From Sphingobacteriales bacterium 44-61 (GTDB lineage: Bacteria > Bacteroidota > Bacteroidia > Chitinophagales > Chitinophagaceae): DNA of 64,000 nucleotides. Location: NCBI GenBank assembly GCA_001898405.1, contig MKTW01000016.1, positions 124,001 to 188,000 of the forward strand, given 5' to 3'. Below are positions 18,352-26,145 of this stretch, piece after piece; the first letter of the stretch is position 1; each line of letters begins with the position of its first letter. The position numbers were made by a program, and so were the translations under genes. The notes below the pieces were generated by a model that searched no databases, was not told the origin of the DNA, and worked only from the letters and a program-made list of their open reading frames with translations.

Positions 18352-18791
18352 TACACGTTGAGGTCTGCGTTTACGAGTTCTGCCAGGTTAAATTCGGCTG
18401 TCCAAAATTCTTCGCTGGTATATTTCCCATAAGCTTTATACGTGCCGCCCATGTTTTTTGAAATAGCGAACTGAAAAGTATCCAATTTGTTTTCGGGAAG
18501 GAAAAATTGTTCGGGTTCTCCTTCTTCCAGGGTGACATATGCCCAGTTCTCGTTGCTGTCGAGTAGCTCATCTGCTATGTGATCAGCATAAAAACCCATC
18601 GGTGCATCCCAATATACATGGCTGCATAGATACAGCTCGTTAACAAAGGGGGCGATATATCCCATTCTTGTCAAAACGGTATCTTTCCATTCTTCATCAA
18701 TGCAGACAAGTGCAAATCCGCAATTGTCCCATTCACTGTTGGTAAAGGCTCTTACCAAAATGTGTGCTGTAGGTGTCTTTGAATTTTTCAT
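18351..18791 (-). CDS. Hypothetical ICE protein
   Basis: 146 residues, acidic, soluble, rich in tryptophan and other aromatics (SHVYWDAPMGFYADHIADEL). No recognised domain. Part of the minus-strand run DUF932, this gene, and the basic protein at 17869, which looks like one operon of ICE housekeeping genes. Confidence 0.7.
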   Translation of the reverse strand: MKNSKTPTAHILVRAFTNSEWDNCGFALVCIDEEWKDTVLTRMGYIAPFVNELYLCSHVYWDAPMGFYADHIADELLDSNENWAYVTLEEGEPEQFFLPENKLDTFQFAISKNMGGTYKAYGKYTSEEFWTAEFNLAELVNADLNV

Positions 18792-18855
18792 GATCTGTGG
18801 TAATTGAACAAGTTTAAAAAAGAGAGCAGGGAGCTCACCACTCCCTGCTTGGAGT

Positions 18856-19929
18856 TTAGTTGAATAGCAATGCGGCTGCGCCGTCCCTCATAAAGCCGTT
18901 GCAGAGTTCAAATGCCTTTTGTGTTCTTGCCTGTGCGGTACCTCCTAGTACGATGGACTGCAGCTTGGTTTCTTCGTCTTTGTAGTTACGTACATTCTGA
19001 TAGTATCCTGATATGGCATTGTAGGCACCGAATAAAGTTCCCTTAGTGGTGTTCATTTGTTGGCTGTCGGAGGTCATGGCATAGGCAAAAGCATCATCCA
19101 CCGTATTGCGGAAGAGCGTGGACAGGTCATCCACATTACTTTTTTTCAGTTGCTCCATTGTTTCCTTGTTTGGGCAGAGCGCCAGTTGAATGAGCTGTTT
19201 TACCTCACTGTCGGTAATTTTTACGGTTGTCCACTGGTTGAATATCTTCTCCAGTTGAGTGCTGAGGGTGTTGGCAATTCCCATGACCCTATGCGCATTC
19301 TCCAGGCGCTGTTTTGCACCTGAGGTATGTCTGATGCGGACGACATTGGACATATTGCGTAGTGCCGCATTGAGTGTATTTTGACAAAGGACGCGGATGG
19401 GTGTGAATGCGGCGGTGATGCTGCCACTGCCATCGTGGGAAGTAGTTAAGAATATGTATTTTTCGGTAATGTCGTCCCCGTTTCCCACGCGGATATATCC
19501 GGGGAGCTTGGCCGTAATGAATATGCGTTCACCTTTTCCGAGTGCTCCTGCGGTTTCATAGCGGATACCTTCACTGCCGTCTACAATGGCATCGAAAAAT
19601 CCAAATGCTTCCTTATTCTGTACGATCTGGTAGTCCTTACCGACTACGCCGAATACCGCATTGTCATCACTGCGAAGGGTGGCAAACCTATCCGGAACAG
19701 GAATTTTGTGGTTGACGATCTCCATGCCATTGGCAGTTTGGAGGATGTCAGTTCCCTCAGTATAAAGTGGTTTTTTGATGACCTCAAAATCCAGCCCCGC
19801 ATATTTTATGGCTTCGCTGCTAGTGGGGTATTCTGATACCACCTGTCCAAGATTGTGCCATGCCTTTTGCTGTACAGTAAAGAATGAATACCTGCCAGTC
19901 CTTTCATTGAAATTGATGTTGTGTGCCAT
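18856..19929 (-). CDS. DUF932 phage/plasmid-like protein
   Basis: 357 residues. Matches the DUF932 (TIGR03299-like) family: the N-terminus has the typical QQKAWHNLGQVV, followed by the DYQIVQN and RVLCQNTLNAAL segments. Found on many ICEs, plasmids and phages; function is not established. It heads the minus-strand run down to 16674. Its leader carries a conserved sequence block shared with the RadC-like gene upstream. Confidence 0.88.
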   Translation of the reverse strand: MAHNINFNERTGRYSFFTVQQKAWHNLGQVVSEYPTSSEAIKYAGLDFEVIKKPLYTEGTDILQTANGMEIVNHKIPVPDRFATLRSDDNAVFGVVGKDYQIVQNKEAFGFFDAIVDGSEGIRYETAGALGKGERIFITAKLPGYIRVGNGDDITEKYIFLTTSHDGSGSITAAFTPIRVLCQNTLNAALRNMSNVVRIRHTSGAKQRLENAHRVMGIANTLSTQLEKIFNQWTTVKITDSEVKQLIQLALCPNKETMEQLKKSNVDDLSTLFRNTVDDAFAYAMTSDSQQMNTTKGTLFGAYNAISGYYQNVRNYKDEETKLQSIVLGGTAQARTQKAFELCNGFMRDGAAALLFN

Positions 19930-20040
19930 GATGCTAATTTTTTAGTGAATAATTTTTTTCTTTTTCTTTTCACCTGCCCTGCTGGAATGCTTTCCAACCG
20001 GGGGCAAAAGGAAAGCGGGGTAAAAAGAGCGGCACCTGAA

Positions 20041-20112
20041 AAGGCCAAAAGGAAACGGAATAATTGGAGGGGACCCTTTGGGGAGGCCGCCGTTTATGCC
20101 GTAGTCTTTTGG
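20041..20112 (-). repeat. Conserved leader block, copy A (upstream of DUF932)
   Basis: Two identical segments recur here and at 20811-20884: GGAAACGGAATAA (20051-20063) and a 21-base segment at 20092-20112 that starts GTTTATGCCGTAG and ends TCTTTTGG. In both copies they are 41 bases apart start to start, although the 28 bases between differ. Both copies lie upstream of a minus-strand ICE gene. Confidence 0.75.
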
Positions 20113-20281
20113 GCGGGGCTGTGCTGTGAGCGTGCTGCTCTACCTTAGCTGCCCCTTTTGTCTTTGGTTGGTAAGTGTAATCTGGCCATGGTGCAGAAGA
20201 AGGAAACTGTAGTGCAGGTGGATTGCTGGCTGTAGTATTCTATGGCGAAGGAACATTCGGAGAATTCAGGAAAAAAAGGGG

Positions 20282-20752
20282 CTATAGCAGCCCCTGGTCA
20301 CCAAAGGAGAAATATCCTTCTTTAGTAATGATGAGATGGTCCAATAAGCGGATATGCAGTAATTCTCCGGCCCGTTTTACGCTTAGGGTCATTTGTTGAT
20401 CAGCTTTGCTGGGCTGAAGATCACCCGACGGATGGTTGTGGGCGAGAGCGATGGCACAAGCATTGGCTTTTAATGCCGCTGCAAATAGCAAGCGGATATC
20501 GCAGACGGTTCCGGTTGTTCCTCCTGATGAGAGGTCCAGCATACCGATCACCCGGTGACTGTTGTTAAGCAAAAGCAATTTCATCTGTTCAACCAGTTCG
20601 ATCTTGTCCATATTCCATGAGCGTAGAAAGACATCATAGATCTCTGTGGACCTGGTGATCTTCGGATATGGTGAAGGCTGGGGTTTTGTTCTGTAGACCA
20701 GTTCGATCTCCGATACGATAAATCCTTTCGTGGTGCTGAATGTCGCTTCCAT
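20282..20752 (-). CDS. RadC-like JAB/MPN domain protein
   Basis: 156 residues from the ATG at 20752 (MEATFSTTK). This is the C-terminal MPN/JAB domain of the RadC family, with the metal-binding signature HNHPSGDLQPSKAD near residues 116-129; the helix-hairpin-helix N-terminus of chromosomal RadC is absent. Such short forms are standard ICE and phage genes in Bacteroidota and may act as DNA-associated metalloproteins; the activity is not established. The shared leader block lies upstream. Confidence 0.88.
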   Translation of the reverse strand: MEATFSTTKGFIVSEIELVYRTKPQPSPYPKITRSTEIYDVFLRSWNMDKIELVEQMKLLLLNNSHRVIGMLDLSSGGTTGTVCDIRLLFAAALKANACAIALAHNHPSGDLQPSKADQQMTLSVKRAGELLHIRLLDHLIITKEGYFSFGDQGLL

Positions 20753-20810
20753 TTCATTTTGTTTTAAAAGTTGAATAATGATTATGGAAACCATTGGCGG
20801 CAAATGCCAA

Positions 20811-20884
20811 TAAAGGCCGGAAGGAAACGGAATAAATGAAGGGTTTTGGTGTGTGGGCTGTGTGTTTATGCCGTAGTCTTTTGG
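20811..20884 (-). repeat. Conserved leader block, copy B (upstream of radC-like gene)
   Basis: Second copy of the block at 20041-20112. GGAAACGGAATAA is at 20823-20835, the 21-base segment at 20864-20884, with the same 41-base offset. AAGGCC also precedes both. The equal spacing suggests a bound protein or a structured leader RNA. Confidence 0.75.
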
Positions 20885-20981
20885 CCGCTCAGCAGGCCTT
20901 TGCCGAACTTTGTGAAATGATTCACTGCTCAACTTTGAATAGATACATCAGCTTTTCAATGGACAAACTATAGGAGGCCCT

Positions 20982-21013
20982 TTGGTAGTTGCACTCAGAA
21001 ATTATTATATTGG
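20982..21013 (+). promoter_or_regulatory. Predicted Bacteroidota promoter for the lantibiotic dehydratase gene
   Basis: TTTG at 20982 and TATATTGG at 21006, with a 20-base spacer, closely match the Bacteroidota consensus TTTG-N(19-21)-TAnnTTTG. It is 18 bases from the start codon of the downstream gene. Confidence 0.45.
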
Positions 21014-21031
21014 ACTAAACCTTATTAGCTC

Positions 21032-23764
21032 ATGAAAATGAAACCAACCGATCATTCGGTCGGCAGAACCCCTTTATTTGGTTTGCAGACCACTTTGGCA
21101 GAAGCCTGGCCAACCTTAAAACGTATCCTTGCCACCGTTTCACCGGATTTCTATCACCAGGTCCAAGCACTGGATGTCGAGGATATCGAGAACCAGTCTG
21201 AAAAAATCAGGTTTACCATTTGGAAATATTTCAACAGGGCAAAGTACCGGACCACACCGTTCGGGGAGTTTGCTGCGATCAGTCTGGTACCAACAGGCGC
21301 GACTGACTCATCGCCTATAATGTTGCAACGGAATATAGCCGTACATCATTTACCGGACTGGTCAGTTAGTGCTGGTCATTTGCTTAGGGGGAAGTTGCTA
21401 CATAAGGCGCTGTACCGTACTAATCCCACCTGCTATGCGCATATTGGGGAGTACCGCTATCTTTTCCGCGAAGATGGCCTGTTCTCTCTGAATTCGATTC
21501 CGCATTGGAACGAGATCTCAGCTATCCTGGAGTTCTGCAAAACACCTCAGCCGTTTATTGCGATCGTTGAGCTGCTTGAAGGGCGTGGACTTGCGAATGA
21601 AAGGCAATGTGCCGGACTGTTGAAGCAGCTGATCGAGCTACAGGTCATTCATTCCAACCAGCAGCCCAACATTACAGGAGAGGATTATTTCAGCAGGGTA
21701 TCCTTGGCTGTGTCATCCTCGCCATCTTATACCATCAGTACCCGTGAACGGCTTCAAGGCTCATTGTCTACCTCGTGCTTGCAACAAACAGCGGAATACC
21801 TGAATTTCATGTCGGCCTGTATGTCTGCTAATCAGCTGGAAGAATTGCAAAAATTCAAGAGCCGTTTTATGGAGCGATGGGAACAGCGTTCGATTCCCCT
21901 AAGCCTCGTACTCGATCCATTGTTGGGGATTGGTTATGGCAATGATAGCAGTGCAGGTGATATTTCGCTCATTAAAGAACTTCAGAAAGAACCATTTACT
22001 AATGAACCATCCATACGGTTCGGAGCGTTTCAGCAATTCCTGATGAACAGAATGTTACAAGGCGAGGAAATCAGGTTGGAGGAATACAAATTGTCAACTG
22101 CCAGCATGAACCAATTGCCCAATACGCTGAGCGTACAACTACATTTATATGAAGACAAGCCCGTGATCCATACAGCAGGTGGTGCTACCGCCACTGCACT
22201 ATTGGGACGGTTTACTCATCTTGCTCCGTTTCATCAATATGGTAAAGCGCTTGCTGCGATAGAACAGAAGGCCAATCCTGAGGTATTATTTTTTGATCTT
22301 GCTTACGAATGTGAGGGAAGGGTTGATAATGTCAACCGACGCCAACAGCTATACCCGACTGAACTGGCGATTTCAAGCTGGTCGACTATTGAGGATTCCC
22401 TGCGGTTGGAAGATATCATGGTCAGTATCATCGACGGGCAGGTTGTGCTGCACCATCAGCAGAGTGGCAAAAGACTGGTGCCTAGACTGGCATCGGCTTA
22501 TAACTACAGTCGTTCTGACCTTACCCATTTCCGTTTTCTCAGCGATCTGCAACACCAGCAACTGCAGACCAGTTTAAACTTGGACCTTCAGCAGCTATTT
22601 CCGGCATTGGAAAAATATCCAAGGGTTTGCTACAAAGACTGCATCATCTCTCCGGCTAAATGGTTATTGCCAAAGCAAACAGATATCACTCCATTGAAAC
22701 ATTGGCTGGAAGCACAAAGAATTACCATGCCCATCACAGTGGGAATAGGTGATCAGACTTTGCTGATTGACCCACAGTCAGCAGAAGACCTTAATTTTTT
22801 ATTACTTTATCAAAAGCAGCAACCGATAACTTATATCAGTGAGGCGTTGCTTTGCGAAAAATCAATGGTGCGGGACGAACATGGAGAAAGCTATCACACG
22901 CAGTTCATTGTTGATTTTTATCATGATCAGCAGGTTTATCCCGACTTCCGGTATCATCGGGAAAGTCAGGTGCAACGCGATCTGATCCTGCCTGGCGAAG
23001 ACTGGCTGTATTTCGAACTGTACATGCACCCGCTGATGACAGATGATTTTTTGAACAATGAGATCAGAAAACTAATTACCAGCCAGCGTGATCACTTGAA
23101 GCAGTGGTTCTTTATCCGTTATGATAGGCCTGAGCATCATTTGCGGCTTCGGCTGAAACTGAAAGACCCGCAATACCTGCCCTTGATGCTAAAGCATATC
23201 AATCAGGCATTAGATATTGCTAAACATTACAGTCACCTGAAAAACCTTGTGATTAAAGGGTATGAACGGGAGCTGTACCGTTATGGAACGGAACAAATGG
23301 AATTGGTGGAACAGTTCTTTCATCTGGATAGTGAACTGGCATTATCACAGATCAACAAATCCATCGAGCAGCGTTACGCGCTGAGCATGACATTTATCCA
23401 GTCGTTATGTGCGCATCTCTATCCCGATCTTGAGGATCAGGTTGCTTATTTTCATGAACTCGCGGATCGTTTTGCTGAAGAAATGAGGTTTGATAGGGAG
23501 GACTTCAAAAAAATCAATCAACAGCACAATTCCTATCCGAAAGAAGGGAAACCCCTCAGCAAAAAAATCGTCCTCTTGTTTGATCGGATCATCAAGCGCT
23601 GTGCACCTGGAAAGCGCAAGGTGATGCTGGCCGATCTGATCCACATGCATGTGAACAGGCGCTTTAGTGAACGGCAGCGGCTGCACGAGGCTATTATTTA
23701 TCAGTTCCTTTATAAGAGAAGTGTGGGAGGAAGGCATGCAGCACGGCGGGCAGTTATGGTATAG
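21032..23764 (+). CDS. Lantibiotic dehydratase (LanB-like), full length
   Basis: 910 residues. Class I lanthipeptide dehydratases glutamylate serine/threonine of a precursor peptide using Glu-tRNA and then eliminate glutamate to give dehydro residues. The N-terminal glutamylation domain shows KYRTTPFGEFAAIS near residues 71-84, the family hallmark. The C-terminal elimination (SpaB_C, thiopeptide-type) domain starts near residue 660 (DWLYFELYMHP) with FFIRYDRPEHHLRLRLKL, and the end HMHVNRRFSERQR fits too. Both halves are on one chain, unlike the split enzymes of the Chitinophaga pinensin cluster. No LanC cyclase and no obvious precursor lie beside it, so its substrate is unknown. It has its own predicted promoter and is convergent with the next gene. 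Confidence 0.9.
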   Translation: MKMKPTDHSVGRTPLFGLQTTLAEAWPTLKRILATVSPDFYHQVQALDVEDIENQSEKIRFTIWKYFNRAKYRTTPFGEFAAISLVPTGATDSSPIMLQRNIAVHHLPDWSVSAGHLLRGKLLHKALYRTNPTCYAHIGEYRYLFREDGLFSLNSIPHWNEISAILEFCKTPQPFIAIVELLEGRGLANERQCAGLLKQLIELQVIHSNQQPNITGEDYFSRVSLAVSSSPSYTISTRERLQGSLSTSCLQQTAEYLNFMSACMSANQLEELQKFKSRFMERWEQRSIPLSLVLDPLLGIGYGNDSSAGDISLIKELQKEPFTNEPSIRFGAFQQFLMNRMLQGEEIRLEEYKLSTASMNQLPNTLSVQLHLYEDKPVIHTAGGATATALLGRFTHLAPFHQYGKALAAIEQKANPEVLFFDLAYECEGRVDNVNRRQQLYPTELAISSWSTIEDSLRLEDIMVSIIDGQVVLHHQQSGKRLVPRLASAYNYSRSDLTHFRFLSDLQHQQLQTSLNLDLQQLFPALEKYPRVCYKDCIISPAKWLLPKQTDITPLKHWLEAQRITMPITVGIGDQTLLIDPQSAEDLNFLLLYQKQQPITYISEALLCEKSMVRDEHGESYHTQFIVDFYHDQQVYPDFRYHRESQVQRDLILPGEDWLYFELYMHPLMTDDFLNNEIRKLITSQRDHLKQWFFIRYDRPEHHLRLRLKLKDPQYLPLMLKHINQALDIAKHYSHLKNLVIKGYERELYRYGTEQMELVEQFFHLDSELALSQINKSIEQRYALSMTFIQSLCAHLYPDLEDQVAYFHELADRFAEEMRFDREDFKKINQQHNSYPKEGKPLSKKIVLLFDRIIKRCAPGKRKVMLADLIHMHVNRRFSERQRLHEAIIYQFLYKRSVGGRHAARRAVMV

Positions 23765-23787
23765 TGGAGCGCTGACAAGATTGTATC

Positions 23788-24078
23788 TCAGCTCTTTTTC
23801 TTTTCCCTGAGTTCCTTTTGCAGGTTGTAAATCGCTCTTAACCTGTCGGAGCCAAGGTCATATTTTTGGGATAGCCTAAGCTGCCATTGCTTTTTGCCAT
23901 TACGTTTATTGCGGTTCCAGTCAACATATATTTTCCTATTCCGTGCTCTATGGTCTTTTCTTAATGGAGCGCCGGATAAATCTGCAATAAGGTATCTCAG
24001 ATCGTTAATCTCCTGATCTAAAGCTTTCCGTTTCTGCCGGAGGGCAAATAGCTTTTCTTCTGCTTGTGTTATCGTCAT
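23788..24078 (-). CDS. Small coiled-coil hypothetical protein
   Basis: 96 residues. Residues 1-38 form a probable coiled coil (EEKLFALRQKRKALDQEIND); the rest is strongly basic and polar. No membrane segment or cysteine. It converges with the lantibiotic dehydratase gene, ending 23 bases from it. Similar small basic proteins occur on Bacteroidota mobile elements; function unknown. Confidence 0.55.
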   Translation of the reverse strand: MTITQAEEKLFALRQKRKALDQEINDLRYLIADLSGAPLRKDHRARNRKIYVDWNRNKRNGKKQWQLRLSQKYDLGSDRLRAIYNLQKELREKKKS

Positions 24079-24132
24079 ACCGCTAAAATAAACGAATTGC
24101 GATTCCGATAGCAGAAAATAAAGGGGGGGCAG

Positions 24133-24165
24133 TTGTCGTCTTTTCTGCTGTACTTAATATTTTAG
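24133..24165 (+). promoter_or_regulatory. Possible promoter of module 1 sigma factor
   Basis: TTG at 24133 and TATTTTAG at 24158, spacer 22. This resembles the Bacteroidota consensus with one mismatch in the -7 box. The module 2 sigma gene has a comparable arrangement. Confidence 0.3.
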
Positions 24166-24255
24166 TTGATGCAGGGCCTTGTATATCATGACCAAAAAAA
24201 TCTACTATCTTTATCCCCTCCGATTGCAAAAGGTCATGCTTAATGCCATCAATGG

Positions 24256-24780
24256 ATGTTTATGATCCAGACCGAATTTGACCATATCTTTCGCACCTAT
24301 CATGCAGCGCTTTGCGTCTATGCAAGGGGCATTGTCAATGATGCTCATATTGCTGAGGACCTGGTAGAGGATGTATTCCTGAATATCTGGCAGAGGGATG
24401 ACCGCAAGAAGGCAATTGTTGGGGACTGGCGGCCCTTTCTTTACATATCGGTACGCAACCGGTGTTACAGCTATCTCCGACAGTATAAAAAGACTGTGCC
24501 GGTGGAAGCTATCCCCCTGTCAATTGCTGATGAGGAAGACATGGAGATACTGTATATCGAAATCAACCGTCAGGTTATGCAGGCGCTGGAAAAACTACCT
24601 GAACAATGCGGGAAGGTGGTACGCATGTCTTACCTGGAGAATCTTTCTACTTCAGAGATCGCCTCGCGGCTTGGGATCACTGAAAGCACGGTCTATAACC
24701 ATAAGAAGCGGGGCATCTCTCTGCTGAAAGAAATGCTGTCTGGTGCTGTATTTTATAGTATAATCGACCTGCTGCATTGA
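24256..24780 (+). CDS. ECF-type RNA polymerase sigma factor (module 1)
   Basis: 174 residues. Sigma-70 region 2 (about 10-75, with DLVEDVFLNIWQRD) and region 4 (about 115-165, with LENLSTSEIASRLGITESTV) are both present; region 3 is missing as in all ECF factors. Together with the following FecR anti-sigma factor and the STN-containing SusC it forms a cell-surface signalling system: ligand binding by SusC would release this sigma factor to transcribe the transport genes. First gene of module 1. Confidence 0.92.
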   Translation: MFMIQTEFDHIFRTYHAALCVYARGIVNDAHIAEDLVEDVFLNIWQRDDRKKAIVGDWRPFLYISVRNRCYSYLRQYKKTVPVEAIPLSIADEEDMEILYIEINRQVMQALEKLPEQCGKVVRMSYLENLSTSEIASRLGITESTVYNHKKRGISLLKEMLSGAVFYSIIDLLH

Positions 24781-24900
24781 AATCCCCCTTATTTGTCTTT
24801 CAGAAAAAAAATAATAATCTTTTAGAGATTGGAGTGGTTTTATCGTCTTACATAGGTAAACCTATCCATTCTTTGTTCGACGGAACAAAACCAACCCATT

Positions 24901-26085
24901 ATGACAAACCAACCTTCCACCGATATCTATGCGTTGGCTGACGCCCTTGTGCGCAGCATACAGGGCATGGGCGACGAGAATGATCAAGCGTTGATTCAGG
25001 AATGGCTCGCAGCGGACAAGGATCATGAGCGTATTTATGCAGCGTTGATGGAGCATAAAGGGAGCAGTGATGTGCTGGAAAAACTAAAGGCTGTCGATAC
25101 CGAGCGGGCTTTGCAGCGGTTTCACCGTCGCAGGGTTGTTGAAGAGAAACAACGGAAATGGGTACGGATAGCCGTGGCAGCGGCGATACTGGCTATTGCA
25201 GGGCTGTTTATTATTCCTATCGTCCAGCCCCGGAAGAAGGTCAACGGGGAGTTGGCACAGCAGGACGTCAGGAGCGGGGATATCGCTCCTGCAAGTGATA
25301 AGGCAGTCCTAGTGCTGGCAGGTGGAAAAAAAATAGCGTTGGATGAACGTGGTGACACGGCATTCGCGTATGGTAATCTGCTGATCAGCCAGCAGAACGG
25401 TAGGTTGGACCTGAAAGAGCGCCAGGCAGATGAGATTGTACAACAGCAATTGATCACACCGAATGCCGGTAAATATAGTGTAGTACTTTCAGACGGAACG
25501 ACCGTGTGGTTGAATGCGGCCTCAAAGCTGATCTTCCCCAACCGGTTTTCAGACAGGGCTCGTGTCGTGGAACTGGAAGGAGAGGGATATTTTGCGGTGA
25601 AGAAGGATGCGGGCAGGCCTTTTACAGTCATTGTCAATGGCGGAAGCAGGGTAGAGGTATTGGGTACGGTCTTTAACATCAAGAGCTATGACAGTAATAA
25701 AGTGCGCACCACTTTGCTGGAAGGTTCGGTGAAAGTGAGCAAGGATGGACAAAGCAAACTGCTGCGACCGGGAGAAATGGCCGATGTAAAGGCGGGTTCA
25801 ATCCGCACGGGTAAGGGGGATATTCCTGCAGCCACGGCCTGGCGGAATGACAAGTTTATGTTCCATAACATGCCGATAGAAGAAGTGTTGGAAGAATTGG
25901 GGAGATGGTATGATGTGCAATTGCATTACGCAGCTGATTACCGGCAGCAGCAGGAATTATACAATGGGGAGATCAGCCGAAGCGTGACATTTGATAAGCT
26001 GCTGGCGATGCTGGAACTTACGGGTGTTGGCCGGTTCAAATTACAAGGACGAACATTATATATAACCCCTATGGAGAAGCTTTAG
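24901..26085 (+). CDS. FecR-family anti-sigma factor (module 1)
   Basis: 394 residues. The cytoplasmic N-terminus (about 1-85) would hold the sigma factor; one membrane helix lies at about 88-108; then the periplasmic FecR domain (about 185-285, with VVLSDGTTVWLNAASKLIFP) and the Bacteroidota-specific C-terminal DUF4974 region (about 320-394, with HNMPIEEVLEELGRWYDVQL), which contacts the STN domain of the receptor. Lies 120 bases after the sigma gene and 60 bases before susC. Confidence 0.92.
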   Translation: MTNQPSTDIYALADALVRSIQGMGDENDQALIQEWLAADKDHERIYAALMEHKGSSDVLEKLKAVDTERALQRFHRRRVVEEKQRKWVRIAVAAAILAIAGLFIIPIVQPRKKVNGELAQQDVRSGDIAPASDKAVLVLAGGKKIALDERGDTAFAYGNLLISQQNGRLDLKERQADEIVQQQLITPNAGKYSVVLSDGTTVWLNAASKLIFPNRFSDRARVVELEGEGYFAVKKDAGRPFTVIVNGGSRVEVLGTVFNIKSYDSNKVRTTLLEGSVKVSKDGQSKLLRPGEMADVKAGSIRTGKGDIPAATAWRNDKFMFHNMPIEEVLEELGRWYDVQLHYAADYRQQQELYNGEISRSVTFDKLLAMLELTGVGRFKLQGRTLYITPMEKL

Positions 26086-26145
26086 GAATTATCAGCAATA
26101 ATTCATGCCATTGTCTTATGGCGTGTTAACCATTCAAACTGTAAA

